Source: Heliomicrobium modesticaldum Ice1 (GTDB taxonomy: Bacteria > Bacillota > Desulfitobacteriia > Heliobacteriales > Heliobacteriaceae). Taken from it: a stretch of DNA of 64,000 nt. The notes under the pieces were generated by a model. That model ran no database searches and was not told the DNA's origin. It saw only the letters and a list, made by a program, of their open reading frames with translations. The stretch is taken from positions 2,533,501 through 2,597,500 of the forward strand of contig NC_010337.2 in NCBI RefSeq assembly GCF_000019165.1, in the 5' to 3' direction. Positions 8,175 through 18,203 of this stretch are shown here, one piece after another. Made by a program: the position numbers and the translations under genes. Every line of letters begins with the position of its first letter. The stretch's first letter is position 1.

Positions 8175-9278
8175 CTAGCGTCGGGGTTTGAAAGCGGAAA
8201 CGAGACTGGAAGCATCGCCTAATGTAGGCGGTTCCAGGCCGGCGAGGTTACAGCCTTCCAGCATGTCCTGGGCTTCCAGCGTCATCAAGGCTTCTCGGGA
8301 GATCTTTGGGTAGTCATAGGCATGAAGCAGGCGCACTGCTTGGCGGCGGATAGCTTTTTCGGCTATATTCCGAACGAGCCGGGCATTGCCCCGGTGTCGA
8401 TGTCCGAACTTCTCTTGATGCAGCAAGAAATTGCGCAACGTTAACCGCGCTTCGCCTGACATGCGGTACTGTCGCTGCGCCACCATGGCGTCGGCGATGG
8501 CCAGAAGTTCCGCCGTCGTGTAATCGGGAAATTCTAATTGGATGGGGAAGCGGGAGCGAATCCCCGGGTTACAGTGCAGGAAGTAGTCCATCTCGTCTTT
8601 ATATCCTGCCAGAATCAGAATGAGGCTGTCGCGATGGTCCTCCATTGCCCGGACAAGACAATCGATGCACTCTTTGCCGAAGTCCTTTTCGCCCCCTCTT
8701 GCGAGCGAGTAAGCCTCGTCGATGAAGAGCACGCCACCGAGCGCTTTTTTCACCTGCTCCCGTGCCTTGACGGCAGTATGTCCGATATATTCGCCGACCA
8801 GATCAGCCCGTTCCACCTCGACGATATGCCCTTTCGGCAACACGCCCAGCTCTTTGAAGAGCCGCCCAATCAGGCGGGCGACGGTCGTTTTTCCGGAGCC
8901 CGGATTGCCTTTGAAAATCATGTGCAAGGCCATTGGCTCATTGATCAGACCCTCCTTGTCCCGGAGTTGCCGGATCTCCACAAAGGAGCGCAATTCATGA
9001 ATGAGCGCTTTGATCTCTTGAAGTCCAACCAAGCCCGATATCTCATCGAGGATCTCCTGAACCTTACCCGTCGCCTGTACTTTTCCTGTTGCTTGAACCT
9101 TCCCAGCAGCCTTTACCTTTTCGCCAACCTTTCCGTTTGTTCTTGCTTTTTCCGTTTCCCTTTCCTCCTGGCCCGCCGTCATTCCTCCACGAATCAAGGG
9201 GTTTGGCACGGGAAGCCAGGAAGTCTTGCTCAGTAAGGCCGTCTGTGTGTCGGGGTTGATATTTACCCGTATTTTCAA
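8175..9278 (-). CDS. spoVK: SpoVK-like AAA ATPase (CbbX family)
   Basis: 367 residues. After a low-complexity linker with repeated GKVQATGKVQATGKVQ comes a CbbX/SpoVK AAA core: GNPGSGKTTVARLIG (Walker A), GGVLFIDEAYSL (Walker B), a sensor-1 region LILAGYKDEM and the Arg finger region NPGIRSRFP. In Bacillus, SpoVK acts in spore maturation. The TTG start at 9278 is chosen because GGGAGGT lies 7 nt upstream; longer in-frame readings run back through a terminator at 9330-9358. The gene sits just before hflX, as in Bacillus. Confidence 0.88.
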   Translation of the reverse strand: MKIRVNINPDTQTALLSKTSWLPVPNPLIRGGMTAGQEERETEKARTNGKVGEKVKAAGKVQATGKVQATGKVQEILDEISGLVGLQEIKALIHELRSFVEIRQLRDKEGLINEPMALHMIFKGNPGSGKTTVARLIGRLFKELGVLPKGHIVEVERADLVGEYIGHTAVKAREQVKKALGGVLFIDEAYSLARGGEKDFGKECIDCLVRAMEDHRDSLILILAGYKDEMDYFLHCNPGIRSRFPIQLEFPDYTTAELLAIADAMVAQRQYRMSGEARLTLRNFLLHQEKFGHRHRGNARLVRNIAEKAIRRQAVRLLHAYDYPKISREALMTLEAQDMLEGCNLAGLEPPTLGDASSLVSAFKPRR

Positions 9279-9329
9279 GTCGGTCACCTCCCGCCCCGAT
9301 CCATATATCTTATGATCGCGAAGGGGAGA

Positions 9330-9358
9330 AAAAAACAAAACCCGGCTTTGGCGCCGGG
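9330..9358 (-). terminator. rho-independent terminator
   Basis: On the minus strand CCCGGC...GCCGGG (9358-9341) is followed by TTTTGTTTTTTT. It ends the transcript of the membrane protein gene at 9395-10210 and separates it from spoVK. Confidence 0.85.
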
Positions 9359-9394
9359 ACTTTATCTGTGCAGACCGTCTCCCTGTTCTCATGC

Positions 9395-10210
9395 TCACAT
9401 GGTATGCGTCGATTCCCGCTCGACCGGCAGCATTCCTTGGCGTTTCCAGGTTGCCGGATGACCTGCGTGGAGACATTGCACCTGAGCGCCGTTATAGAAG
9501 AGAACGTAGTGTAATTCGATCCGCTGTTGTCGCAGACATTGCGCGACTCGACGCACCTCATCCAGTTCCTCTGTGGCAGGAGAACGCCTGTCTTCTTCGG
9601 TCCGAAACCAAATCGCCGCCGAATGTCCGCCTTCCAGGCTGATCCATGCTGTCAGTTGATAAGGTTCTTGCAGTCCAAAACGCAGTTGATCAGAACGCCG
9701 CACCCCGAAGGAGATCACCTCCCCTTCCCCGTTTAGAACCGCCACAGAAAGGCGACCTCTGCCGAAGCGGCTGTTCAAGGCAGTCAACTCGGGAATAGAG
9801 TGAGCTGTCCAGACCTGCTCCTCTATCAGCTCGTCAAACTCGAAATCCCAACCTTCAAGGACCTGTTCGAGCAAAACCTCCCGCTGCAGGGATATATATC
9901 TGCCGGTGGATATGAGCATCGCAGCCCCCATGGCCAGCACCCCGGACGCGAGCGTGCGCCCCCCGCCGGAAAGCGGCGTCTCCGCCATACGTGTCGCCTC
10001 ACCGACGATGACATCTGCTCCCAACAAGAAAAGAGGATAGAGTCCAAGGGCGAGACAGATGGCGCCACCGCGCAACCACCTCATGTCCTGCTGTCCAAAA
10101 CCGCGCTGCAGCATAGCGGCCGACATTTGGTCGCTATAGTGCACAACCCCGCCAAAGAGTACAAACCAAGCGACCATTTCCCATTGGCTGTCCCAGGGGA
10201 AGATGCTCAT
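9395..10210 (-). CDS. membrane protein of unknown function
   Basis: 271 residues. The N-terminal third has about three membrane helices (MVAWFVLFGGVVHYSDQM, the GGAICLALGLYPLFLLGADV region, and LASGVLAMGAAMLISTG). The remainder is a soluble acidic domain with no family I recognise. ATG 10210 is preferred because GGAG lies 9 nt upstream; the ATG at 10219 directly abuts the GGAG. It lies 32 nt after the next gene upstream and both sit between hfq and spoVK, so they may form one unit. Confidence 0.6.
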   Translation of the reverse strand: MSIFPWDSQWEMVAWFVLFGGVVHYSDQMSAAMLQRGFGQQDMRWLRGGAICLALGLYPLFLLGADVIVGEATRMAETPLSGGGRTLASGVLAMGAAMLISTGRYISLQREVLLEQVLEGWDFEFDELIEEQVWTAHSIPELTALNSRFGRGRLSVAVLNGEGEVISFGVRRSDQLRFGLQEPYQLTAWISLEGGHSAAIWFRTEEDRRSPATEELDEVRRVAQCLRQQRIELHYVLFYNGAQVQCLHAGHPATWKRQGMLPVERESTHTM

Positions 10211-10242
10211 GTTCACCATCTCCGTCCTAAAGAGATGACCCT

Positions 10243-11040
10243 TTATTCAGGATATTTCGACAGAAAAGGCGAATTCCCTGGTCTGGCCGCCGAAATTATT
10301 TTGATCTTTCCGTTTTGATCGCTCACGAGCAGCTTCCCCTCGTCGTTGAGAGCCAGCGAAGCAATGCTGCCGCCGACGGAAAAATAGGAGACCAACTCCC
10401 CTGTTCCGCGCCAAACCTCGATGCGTTCATTGGTGCCCACAAAAATATATCCTCTAGGCTCGACAGCAAGACCGGTAATGTTTGCCGTCCCGCCACCTGC
10501 GCAGGGACCGAACTGCCGTTCTATCTCCCCTTCCCCATTGATGACGTAGAGCATGCCCTGGGGATCGGCCGCCACAGTCCGTCCCCCTTTGAGCGGAACC
10601 AGGGCGGTTGCAGTAAAGGGCAACCCCTCCAAGGTCTTTTCCGTCACCCAGCCGTCTCCCCAATGAGGTTCTCCCGGCGCAGCCGCCGTCACTCCCTCAT
10701 CTACAAAGGGGGGGGGTTCAGATACCGTTGCTCGGGAGGGCAAAGGGGCGAGCACAGAAAATCTCTCCGTCGAAAGGATGGATAGGAGGGGCGGCCAACC
10801 GCTCAACCATGCCGACGTACCGCCACCAAGGAGCAGCAAAAGGGCAACCCCTATCAGGATCAGATAGCGTTTTCGCGAGCGCGCTGTTTTCTTTTTGTAC
10901 CGGTACGGGGGCAGTGAAGGCGACAGTTCCCCCGAAGCCGCCCCACGGTCAAAACCGGTGGCCAAAATCCGTCCCCTTCGTTTCCGATTCTCCTTCGCTT
11001 CCACAGCATTTTCGTCCAACTGTTCGGAAAGGTCATTCAT
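10243..11040 (-). CDS. single-pass protein with a beta-propeller-like outer domain, unknown function
   Basis: 265 residues: a basic cytoplasmic N-terminus, one membrane helix (YLILIGVALLLLLGGGTSAW), a Pro-rich linker, then repeated strands of the type GGRTVAADPQGMLYVING and ITGLAVEPRGYIFVGTN that resemble NHL/SMP-30 propeller blades. Only about three blades fit, so a full propeller would need oligomerisation or the resemblance is loose. ATG 11040 has GAGGTGG 5 nt upstream. I do not recognise the family. Confidence 0.6.
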   Translation of the reverse strand: MNDLSEQLDENAVEAKENRKRRGRILATGFDRGAASGELSPSLPPYRYKKKTARSRKRYLILIGVALLLLLGGGTSAWLSGWPPLLSILSTERFSVLAPLPSRATVSEPPPFVDEGVTAAAPGEPHWGDGWVTEKTLEGLPFTATALVPLKGGRTVAADPQGMLYVINGEGEIERQFGPCAGGGTANITGLAVEPRGYIFVGTNERIEVWRGTGELVSYFSVGGSIASLALNDEGKLLVSDQNGKIKIISAARPGNSPFLSKYPE

Positions 11041-11171
11041 GTCTGCCACCTCGTTCTCTTTTCTTTTTGATGGAACGCCTTCGGAACATCCCCGAAGATT
11101 CCTGTTATGTATTCTCTCAAATTATTTCATAATCCTTCCATTAATGCAAATATAATCAAATTTATGGGCAT

Positions 11172-11200
11172 AAAAAAAACGCCTCAGCGAGGCGCTTTTT
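11172..11200 (-). terminator. terminator after hfq (bidirectional)
   Basis: CGCCTC / GAGGCG hairpin with T-runs on both sides: AAAAAAAA on the left gives T8 after the stem on the minus strand. It lies just after the hfq stop. Confidence 0.85.
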
Positions 11201-11212
11201 TGGCAGTTCTCT

Positions 11213-11449
11213 TTAGGCCTTATTGGCGTCCATGGAAAGGGAAACGGGACGCAAGGGCATGATCGTCGAGATGGCATGCTTATAGACCATCTGCTGCTTG
11301 CCTTCTACGTCAAGGAAGACAGTGAAGCTGTCAAAGCCTTTGACCATCCCCTTGATTTGAAAGCCGTTCACCAGAAAGATGGTGACCGGGAGGTTTTCTT
11401 TGCGCACTTGATTCAGGAATGCATCCTGAAGATTGAGTTGTTTGGTCAT
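11213..11449 (-). CDS. hfq: RNA chaperone Hfq
   Basis: 78 residues, typical for Gram-positive Hfq. The Sm1 motif contains [19 protein letters not shown] and Sm2 contains [11 protein letters not shown] (the KH motif). Known hexamers pair small RNAs with messages. ATG 11449 overlaps the miaA stop as ATGA, with GGAGGGG 7 nt upstream inside miaA, so translation is coupled to MiaA. The miaA-hfq pair is conserved in many bacteria. Confidence 0.98.
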   Translation of the reverse strand: MTKQLNLQDAFLNQVRKENLPVTIFLVNGFQIKGMVKGFDSFTVFLDVEGKQQMVYKHAISTIMPLRPVSLSMDANKA

Positions 11450-12486
11450 CTGAATGCCCCTCCATCATTGATATTTCTCTCTACATGCCCTCCAAGAGCG
11501 TTACTGACGACATCGAAAATCCCTTCCATCAGTCTTTCCCGATCCATGGCGTCGGCGGCAAACCAGATCAACCGGGTGTCCCGGCGAAACCATGTATACT
11601 GACGCTTGGCAAAGTGCCGCGTATCCCGCTGCAGTAAGTAGAGCGCCCGAGCAAGGTCATATTCGCCCTGAAGGTACCCGACGATTTCCTTGTACCCGAT
11701 AGCTTGCATCGATGGAAGCGTTGGCGCATATCCCCCTTTTAGGAGCCCTTTTACTTCTTCCACCAACCCCGATTCTATCATGTTCCGGGCACGCAGGTCA
11801 ATGCGACGATACAACTCTTGCCGGTCCATTGTCAGGGCGATAGGCGCCAACTGGTATTTTGGCTGCCGGACTGAGTCGGCATAATGGAAGTCACTCTGGC
11901 GGCGGCCTGTCAGTCGGTAGACTTCCAGGGCGCGGATGATGCGCTTACGATCATTCACGTGAATGCGCGCTGCCGATATCGGATCAACCTCAGCCAGGCG
12001 CCTGTGTAGCGCCTCCAGCCCGGAGGCGTCCGCCTCCTGCTCTAGCTGGCTGCGCAGTTCCAGGTCTGTAGCTTCTTCCGTAAATTCGTAGTGATCGATA
12101 ATCGACTGCACGTACAGGCCTGTGCCCCCTACCAGGATAGGCAATCTACCGCGGTTGACGATTTCGGGGATGAGGGTCGTCACCCTCCTTTGAAAGTCGG
12201 CCACGCTGAAGGGTTCATCAGGATCAAGAATATCGATCATGTGGTGGAGGATACCACCCCGTTCCTCCTGTTTCAGCTTGGCTGTGCCAATGTCCATTCC
12301 CCGGTAGACCTGCATGGAATCGCCGGAGATGATTTCGCCGTTAAATCGCCGGGCCACGGCAATGCCGACATCAGACTTGCCGACTGCAGTCGGCCCCACA
12401 ATCAGCACAAGTGGGAGTAGCGGGTTAGCGCCGTGGGACCCTAAAGCGGCATCGACCAAATCGTTATGTCTATCGTTCGCCCCCAA
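11446..12486 (-). CDS. miaA: tRNA dimethylallyltransferase
   Basis: 346 residues. MiaA adds dimethylallyl to A37 of tRNAs that read UNN codons. Visible are the P-loop [14 protein letters not shown], the catalytic-site [31 protein letters not shown] and [16 protein letters not shown] start at 12486 is proposed, with GGAGG 8-9 nt upstream. This leaves about 25 extra residues before the P-loop strand. The start overlaps the end of the upstream methyltransferase gene by 17 nt, so the genes are coupled. MiaB, the next enzyme on the same nucleotide, is encoded at 18204-19529. Confidence 0.96.
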   Translation of the reverse strand: MGANDRHNDLVDAALGSHGANPLLPLVLIVGPTAVGKSDVGIAVARRFNGEIISGDSMQVYRGMDIGTAKLKQEERGGILHHMIDILDPDEPFSVADFQRRVTTLIPEIVNRGRLPILVGGTGLYVQSIIDHYEFTEEATDLELRSQLEQEADASGLEALHRRLAEVDPISAARIHVNDRKRIIRALEVYRLTGRRQSDFHYADSVRQPKYQLAPIALTMDRQELYRRIDLRARNMIESGLVEEVKGLLKGGYAPTLPSMQAIGYKEIVGYLQGEYDLARALYLLQRDTRHFAKRQYTWFRRDTRLIWFAADAMDRERLMEGIFDVVSNALGGHVERNINDGGAFR

Positions 12487-13375
12487 AGGCCTCACCTCCT
12501 CCAGACCAGATACCGTAGGCCACAGGGGCATATTTCCCGCCTTCAACCCGCTCCGGTGCCAAGCGATCCCATTCGGGACTGTCACGCCGTTCCTTCATGA
12601 CGACGCGGCGACGAGCGACCCGGCGCGCTTCTGCAATCACATCCGCTTCAATCGGCCGGGGATCGGCCAGCTGGCGAAGCCCCCCTATCCCGTTGGAGGC
12701 GCGCAGCGCCTGGCGGAACATGGGATCGAAATAGACGCTGTCAAAACTGCCCTTCGCAAAGCTTTTCAACAGTGCGCGGTGATCGCCTTGGAGCACGCGG
12801 ATGCGCGCCATAATCCTGTAGAGATCGTCCGATTTCCGATGTTGATAGTGTTGCAGTCCTTCGCGGACGATGAGGGCGATCAGCCGGTTGTGTTCGATCC
12901 CAGTCACTGCCCCCTTGTCTCCTGCAGCGTAAGCGGCCACGAGGGCGTCAGCACCCAGGCCGAGGGTGCAGTCGAGGATCTGGTCTCCCGAACGGATATC
13001 CAAGGCGTGGACAAGGGGATCGCGCTGCCCTTTTTTCAAGGCTTGGATGCGCAGCACCGCCATATTAGGATGAAAGAAGAAGGCCTCCTCGCCTTGGTGG
13101 AGGATCAGGTCGTTCTTTTCGACGATCAACAGCGCTTTACCGCCAGCCTCCCGAATCAGCCATTCAACCGATTTTCCCTCCCGAGGGACGAAGTCTGCGC
13201 CCAGTTCCGCCGCCAGCGCCCGGGCCCGCTCCTCCAACACAGAAGTGCTTTTGTGGACCGTCGTCACAAGAAGCTCCTTCAACTGGTCTTCGAAGCACAG
13301 TTCAAAAAGCTCTTCCGGGCCAAACGGCGCCTGATGCCCGGAGTGTTCTTGGAGACGATGTTCCTGCTGCGCCAT
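12470..13375 (-). CDS. class I SAM-dependent methyltransferase (DUF548/RsmJ-like)
   Basis: 301 residues. A Rossmann methyltransferase with the SAM loop DCTLGLGADALVAAY and the catalytic-type motif SVYFDPMF. The layout resembles the RsmJ/DUF548 family, whose Proteobacterial member methylates 16S rRNA G1516; the substrate here is not known. An N-terminal extension of about 130 residues precedes the SAM domain. ATG 13375 has AGGAG 6 nt upstream. It lies 2 nt after mutL and overlaps miaA, so it belongs to the mutS-mutL-miaA-hfq operon. Confidence 0.8.
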   Translation of the reverse strand: MAQQEHRLQEHSGHQAPFGPEELFELCFEDQLKELLVTTVHKSTSVLEERARALAAELGADFVPREGKSVEWLIREAGGKALLIVEKNDLILHQGEEAFFFHPNMAVLRIQALKKGQRDPLVHALDIRSGDQILDCTLGLGADALVAAYAAGDKGAVTGIEHNRLIALIVREGLQHYQHRKSDDLYRIMARIRVLQGDHRALLKSFAKGSFDSVYFDPMFRQALRASNGIGGLRQLADPRPIEADVIAEARRVARRRVVMKERRDSPEWDRLAPERVEGGKYAPVAYGIWSGGGEAFGGER

Positions 13376-13377
13376 GG

Positions 13378-15360
13378 TCAACTCCTGTAAAAGCGGCGTT
13401 CAAGTTCCCTCCGGTCGATGCGCAACAGATAGGGACGGCCATGGGGGCACGTGTCGACTCCTTCCAGCCGTGCCAACTGTTGCAAGAGAGCGCCCATCTC
13501 AGCATGGCTCATCACCTGGCCAGCCTTGACAGCGCCGCGGCAAGCCATGCTGCTCAAAGCAGCCCTCCGAATGACCTCCCGGTCGCGAAGGCCCTTCATC
13601 AAACTGTTGAGGATATCTCGAAAAAACCCCTTTTCCTCTCCTGGCGGCAGGCCGACCGGAACGGCCCGGATCAGCAGGGTGTTGCCGCCGAAGTGCTCCA
13701 CGATCAAACCGGCATCGCGGAGTTCGGCGATGGCCTCCATAGCCCCCTGAAACTCTGCTGGTGTCAAGGTGACCGTCACCGGCAGCAGCAGCTGCTGGCT
13801 GGCGCATACACCAGCCTCATTCAGGTAGCGCTCTTTTAACCCATGATAAAGCACCCGTTCATGTGCAGCATGCTGGTCCACCAGATAAAGAGTGTCACCA
13901 CCCTCAGCCAGGATATAGGAACGCCGAAACTGGCCGATGGGGATCCATTCGGCTACATCCCCGGCAACCAGCCCTTCCACCGGTTGGCATTCTTTCTCTG
14001 CCCTTGGTTCCTGCCGGTGGAGTGGGAGGTTTTCAGAGAGACATTGCCGGATTGATTCAGACTGTGATTCCGTCTCCTCAAGAGACTCCCGGAGACAGTC
14101 TGTAGGAAGTTCCTGAGACGATTCCCGATACAATGCTCTCCCCTGCCCGAAGTCGCCACTGTTCAGGCGTTCCACCCTTTCTGAACGTTCCGGGCTTTTT
14201 GGGAGCTCTTGCTTCGTAGGCGAAAGAGCACCTTCTCGATACAGCAGTATCCGGTCCTGCCGCCACCGTTCTCCCTCCGCTTTTTCCCTAACGTCACTAG
14301 ATAGCTGCTGAGTTGGAGGCGCCCCGTCGCTTTGAAACGACGCAAGTGACCACAGAGGACGCGAAAGGGGGCGACTGCGCAGCGTCTGCAACACCGTTTG
14401 ACGCGTGAAGTCAGCCACATCCCGCTCCCGGTCAAACTTGATCTCTTGCTTGGTCGGATGACTGTTTACGTCAATCGTCTGCGGCGGCAGTTCCAGATGA
14501 AGGACAAAAAAGGGAAAGCGCCCCCCCGGCAGCATGCCGTGATAAGCCTCTTCGACGGCCTGACTCAAGATGCGGCAGCGCACCCAACGCTGATTTACAA
14601 ACCAGTTCTGATGATTGCGGTTGTTCCGATGCAGTGACGGAGATCCGATAAAGCCCCTCAAGGTCCAACCATCCGGCGCCACCGCCGACAGCGGCAACAG
14701 AAAGGAGATGATCTCGCGGCCGAAGACAGCCGACAAGGTCTCTAATGGCTTATTGTTCCCAGGGGAGCGGAAGCTAATCTGTTTCCCCTGGGTGAGTGAA
14801 AAAGCAACATGGGGATAAGCTGCAGCCAGCCGCCAGATCACCTCAGCGCAAGCGGAACCTTCGGCTGTGGCGGAACGGAGAAACTTGCGCCGGGCCGGCG
14901 TGTTGAAAAAAAGATCCTCCACCTGCACAGTCGTGCCTGGCGGCGCACCTACCGCCTCGATGGGATAGCGTTCGCCGCCATCGATCCTCACTCGTGTAGC
15001 CTGGTTGTCGATGCTTCTCCGGGTGGTGATGACTAAACGAGATACGGCGGCAATCGAAGGGAGCGCCTCTCCCCGGAAACCAAGGGTCTGCACAGCCATT
15101 AGATCTTCCGCTCGCCGGATTTTACTCGTGGCGTGGCGCTCAACACAAAGCTCCGCGTCGTCAGCAGCCATACCACAGCCGTTGTCTATGATTCGGATCA
15201 GTTTTTTCCCGCCTTCGGCGAGGGTGATATCGATACGAGTGGCGCCCGCATCGAGAGCATTTTCAAGGAGTTCCTTGACGATGGAGGCCGGTCGCTCGAC
15301 AACCTCGCCGGCAGCGATTTGGTTGACCGTATGGGTGTCAAGGCGTTGAATGACTCCCAT
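13378..15360 (-). CDS. mutL: DNA mismatch repair protein MutL (endonuclease type)
   Basis: 660 residues. The GHKL ATPase N-terminus shows NQIAAGEVVERPASIVKELL, DNGCGM and GFRGEALPSI. A variable acidic linker covers about residues 340-460. The C-terminal nicking domain carries DQHAAHERVLYH, ACRGAVKAG and CPHGRP, the zinc-linked endonuclease motifs of bacteria without MutH. The last Glu of the DQHA(X2)E(X4)E motif is replaced by His. ATG 15360 is 2 nt after the mutS stop, with GGGGGAGG inside the mutS end. Coupled expression with MutS is clear. Confidence 0.97.
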   Translation of the reverse strand: MGVIQRLDTHTVNQIAAGEVVERPASIVKELLENALDAGATRIDITLAEGGKKLIRIIDNGCGMAADDAELCVERHATSKIRRAEDLMAVQTLGFRGEALPSIAAVSRLVITTRRSIDNQATRVRIDGGERYPIEAVGAPPGTTVQVEDLFFNTPARRKFLRSATAEGSACAEVIWRLAAAYPHVAFSLTQGKQISFRSPGNNKPLETLSAVFGREIISFLLPLSAVAPDGWTLRGFIGSPSLHRNNRNHQNWFVNQRWVRCRILSQAVEEAYHGMLPGGRFPFFVLHLELPPQTIDVNSHPTKQEIKFDRERDVADFTRQTVLQTLRSRPLSRPLWSLASFQSDGAPPTQQLSSDVREKAEGERWRQDRILLYREGALSPTKQELPKSPERSERVERLNSGDFGQGRALYRESSQELPTDCLRESLEETESQSESIRQCLSENLPLHRQEPRAEKECQPVEGLVAGDVAEWIPIGQFRRSYILAEGGDTLYLVDQHAAHERVLYHGLKERYLNEAGVCASQQLLLPVTVTLTPAEFQGAMEAIAELRDAGLIVEHFGGNTLLIRAVPVGLPPGEEKGFFRDILNSLMKGLRDREVIRRAALSSMACRGAVKAGQVMSHAEMGALLQQLARLEGVDTCPHGRPYLLRIDRRELERRFYRS

Positions 15361-15362
15361 GG

Positions 15363-18095
15363 CTACCTCCCCCGTTTCAATTTCTTCTGCTGTTTGGCTA
15401 GCCAGTTAAGGGCATCCAGAGGCGTCATACGGTTGATGTCCAGACGATCGAGTGCCTCGGCCAAGCGGAAGATGGCCTCGCTCCCCATGATAGGCCTTGA
15501 AGCATCGCTCTGTTCTCCAAAGAGCATCAACTGCCCCGGGTCGCTGTCATCGTATAGAAAGACAGAGGCTTCATGAGCAAAGTGACTAGACGTTTCATTG
15601 GCTACAACGGCAACAGAGACGCTTTGATCTGAGGTTGTATTTGTTGTCATCGCAAGGGCCTTTTGCTCCGGACGTTTTTTTGATTCACTTTCCAGGTTGG
15701 CCAGGATCTCCCGTGCCCGCAGGATGACGGAAGAGGGCAACCCGGCCAAACGCGCCACCTGAATGCCATAGCTTTTATTGACACCGCCGGGACGAATCTG
15801 GTGCAAAAAGACAATATCGTCACCCGATTCACGAACAGCGATGGTGTAGCAGCGCACACCGGGGAGGGTTTCTTCCAGGCGGACCAGTTCGTGATAATGG
15901 GTGGCGAAAAGGGACTTGGCGCCCAGTCGCTGGATCGCCTCTGCCACTGCCCAGGCGATGGCCATGCCATCAAAGGTGCTGGTCCCGCGCCCCACCTCAT
16001 CAAGGACGACAAGACTGCGTGACGTGGCATGATGCAGGATATGGGCCACCTCGGTCATCTCAACCATAAAGGTGCTTTGGCCTGTCGCGAGATCATCAGA
16101 GGCGCCGACGCGAGTGAAGATGCGATCCACTACGCCGATAGCAGCTGCGGTGGCCGGAACAAAAGACCCCACCTGGGCCAGGAGCACGATCAGAGCAACC
16201 TGACGCATATAGGTGCTCTTACCGGCCATATTGGGGCCCGTGATCAAAAGCAACGTCTCTCCATCACAGAAGCGCGTGTCATTGGGCACGAAGACACCAG
16301 GCCCCAGATGCGCCTCCACGACAGGATGTCGACCACCCTGGATGTGGATCTCTGTGCCATCATGAATATCCGGGCAGACATAGCCTTGTTCAACAGCCAC
16401 CTGGGCCAAGGCGGCAAAGACATCAAGATGGGCCACCTGCTCTGCCGTCTTCTGTAACTGCGGCAACAGGGCCTCTATTGAGCTCCGCAATTCTGTAAAC
16501 AGACGGTATTCCAACTGGGTCAGTTTTTCTTCTGCGCCGAGGATCTTCTCCTCATACGTTTTTAACTCCGGCGTGATGTATCGCTCACCGTTGGCCAGGG
16601 TCTGCCGTCGGATGTAATCAGCCGGAACGCTGGTCATATTGGCTTTAGACACTTCAATAAAATAGCCGAAGACCTTGTTAAAACCTACCTTTAAAGACCG
16701 GATCCCTGTCCGCTCCCGCTCCCGCTGTTCAATATGGGCCAGCCACTCTTTACCGGAACCGGCGATCTTTCGCAGTTCGTCCACTTCCGGGTGAAAGCCA
16801 CTGCGGATCAGGCCGCCATCGCGGACAGAGACAGGTGGATCGTCGACGAGCGTCTCTGTGATGCGCCGGGCCACAGGGGTGAGCGCGTCGATCCGGCTGG
16901 CGAGTTTTTCGAGCACCGATGGACCCTGGCGCAGTTTGTCCAAGACAGTCGGCAGCGCCTCCAGCGATGACGCCAAGGCGATCAAGTCCCGCCCGTTCGC
17001 CGAACCGTACGCCACCTTACCGGCCAGCCGTTCCAGATCGTACACCGCCCGCAGCCCCGCCCGCACATCCTGGCGCAAAAGCCCGTCATCGACCAGCGCT
17101 GCAACGACAGCCTGGCGTTTACAGATCGCCTCGACGTCCGTCAGGGGCTGTTCGATCCAGCGCTTGATCAACCTGCCGCCCATGGCCGTGACGGTCTTGT
17201 CGATCACCCCTAACAGGGAGCCTTTGCGACTACCCTCCCGCATCGTCCGGGTCAATTCCAGATTGCGACGAGTAGCCGGGTCGAGGCGCATAAAATGGTC
17301 CGTCCTGTAGGTCCTCAAGCGGGTGATATGGGGCAGATTGGCCTTTTGGGTATCCTGGACATAGCGCAGGTTGATGGCAGCGGCGACGATGGCCGCTGGC
17401 CAGTGGGCACAACCAAAAGCTTCCAGACTGGACAGGTTAAACTGCCCCTTGATGACTGTCGTCGCCTGTTCCACTGTCAGGTCTTCTGCCGGATACGAGC
17501 TGACGAGAATGCCCTGCTTCTTCCAACCATCTGTCAATTCGGGAAAATTGGCCGCTACAGCAGGATAGACGAGCAGTTCTTTAGGAGCCAAGCGGAGGAG
17601 TTCTGCCTGAAGCGCCACCAGGTCACAATCATACCAGCGAGCCGCCATAAAATCACCGGTAAAGACATCGAGCGCAGCCAGCCCCCACTCATCAGCGATG
17701 TGGGCCACGGCGACGAGGTAGTTGTTGCTCTTTTCTTCAAGGACGTTTGTGTCCATCAGGGTGCCAGGGGTGACGACACGGACAATCTCCCGCTTGACAA
17801 TCCCTTTGGCGGCGGCCGGGTCTTCTACCTGTTCGCAGATGGCGACCTTATACCCCTTCTCGACAAGGCGCGATATGTACCCTTGGGCGGAGTGATAGGG
17901 CACACCGCACATGGGGATGCGTTCTTCCAGGCCAGCTTCCCGTCCCGTAAGGGTGATCTCCAGTTCTCGCGATGCCAGGAGAGCATCAGGACCAAACATC
18001 TCATAAAAATCACCGAGACGGAAAAAAAGTATTGCGTCAGGGTGGCGATTCTTGATCTCCTGGTATTGCTTCATCATGGGAGTGACAGCTTTCAT
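15363..18095 (-). CDS. mutS: DNA mismatch recognition protein MutS
   Basis: 910 residues. MutS1 type: the mismatch-intercalating FYEMF motif near residue 30 (LGDFYEMFGPDA), then connector, core and clamp domains. The C-terminal ATPase has GPNMAGKSTYMRQ (Walker A), DEVGRGTSTFDG (Walker B) and FATHYHEL. Together with MutL it starts mismatch repair. ATG 18095 has GAGGT 9 nt upstream. It is the first gene of the mutS-mutL-methyltransferase-miaA-hfq run, 108 nt after miaB. Confidence 0.98.
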   Translation of the reverse strand: MKAVTPMMKQYQEIKNRHPDAILFFRLGDFYEMFGPDALLASRELEITLTGREAGLEERIPMCGVPYHSAQGYISRLVEKGYKVAICEQVEDPAAAKGIVKREIVRVVTPGTLMDTNVLEEKSNNYLVAVAHIADEWGLAALDVFTGDFMAARWYDCDLVALQAELLRLAPKELLVYPAVAANFPELTDGWKKQGILVSSYPAEDLTVEQATTVIKGQFNLSSLEAFGCAHWPAAIVAAAINLRYVQDTQKANLPHITRLRTYRTDHFMRLDPATRRNLELTRTMREGSRKGSLLGVIDKTVTAMGGRLIKRWIEQPLTDVEAICKRQAVVAALVDDGLLRQDVRAGLRAVYDLERLAGKVAYGSANGRDLIALASSLEALPTVLDKLRQGPSVLEKLASRIDALTPVARRITETLVDDPPVSVRDGGLIRSGFHPEVDELRKIAGSGKEWLAHIEQRERERTGIRSLKVGFNKVFGYFIEVSKANMTSVPADYIRRQTLANGERYITPELKTYEEKILGAEEKLTQLEYRLFTELRSSIEALLPQLQKTAEQVAHLDVFAALAQVAVEQGYVCPDIHDGTEIHIQGGRHPVVEAHLGPGVFVPNDTRFCDGETLLLITGPNMAGKSTYMRQVALIVLLAQVGSFVPATAAAIGVVDRIFTRVGASDDLATGQSTFMVEMTEVAHILHHATSRSLVVLDEVGRGTSTFDGMAIAWAVAEAIQRLGAKSLFATHYHELVRLEETLPGVRCYTIAVRESGDDIVFLHQIRPGGVNKSYGIQVARLAGLPSSVILRAREILANLESESKKRPEQKALAMTTNTTSDQSVSVAVVANETSSHFAHEASVFLYDDSDPGQLMLFGEQSDASRPIMGSEAIFRLAEALDRLDINRMTPLDALNWLAKQQKKLKRGR

Positions 18096-18203
18096 GGTGG
18101 TGATACCTCATAACGAAAATGTCCACAGGGCATCTTTTCACTATTATCCTAGTTATCTTTGCGAACCCGGCCATCCTGACCGCCAACGGCGCCTACCTTA
18201 GCA

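Noticed and set aside
9061-9130. Tandem repeat (GKVQATGKVQ) in the SpoVK-like gene as a possible separate repeat element
   Set aside because: It is a short in-frame linker repeat inside the coding sequence, adequately explained as a flexible spacer.
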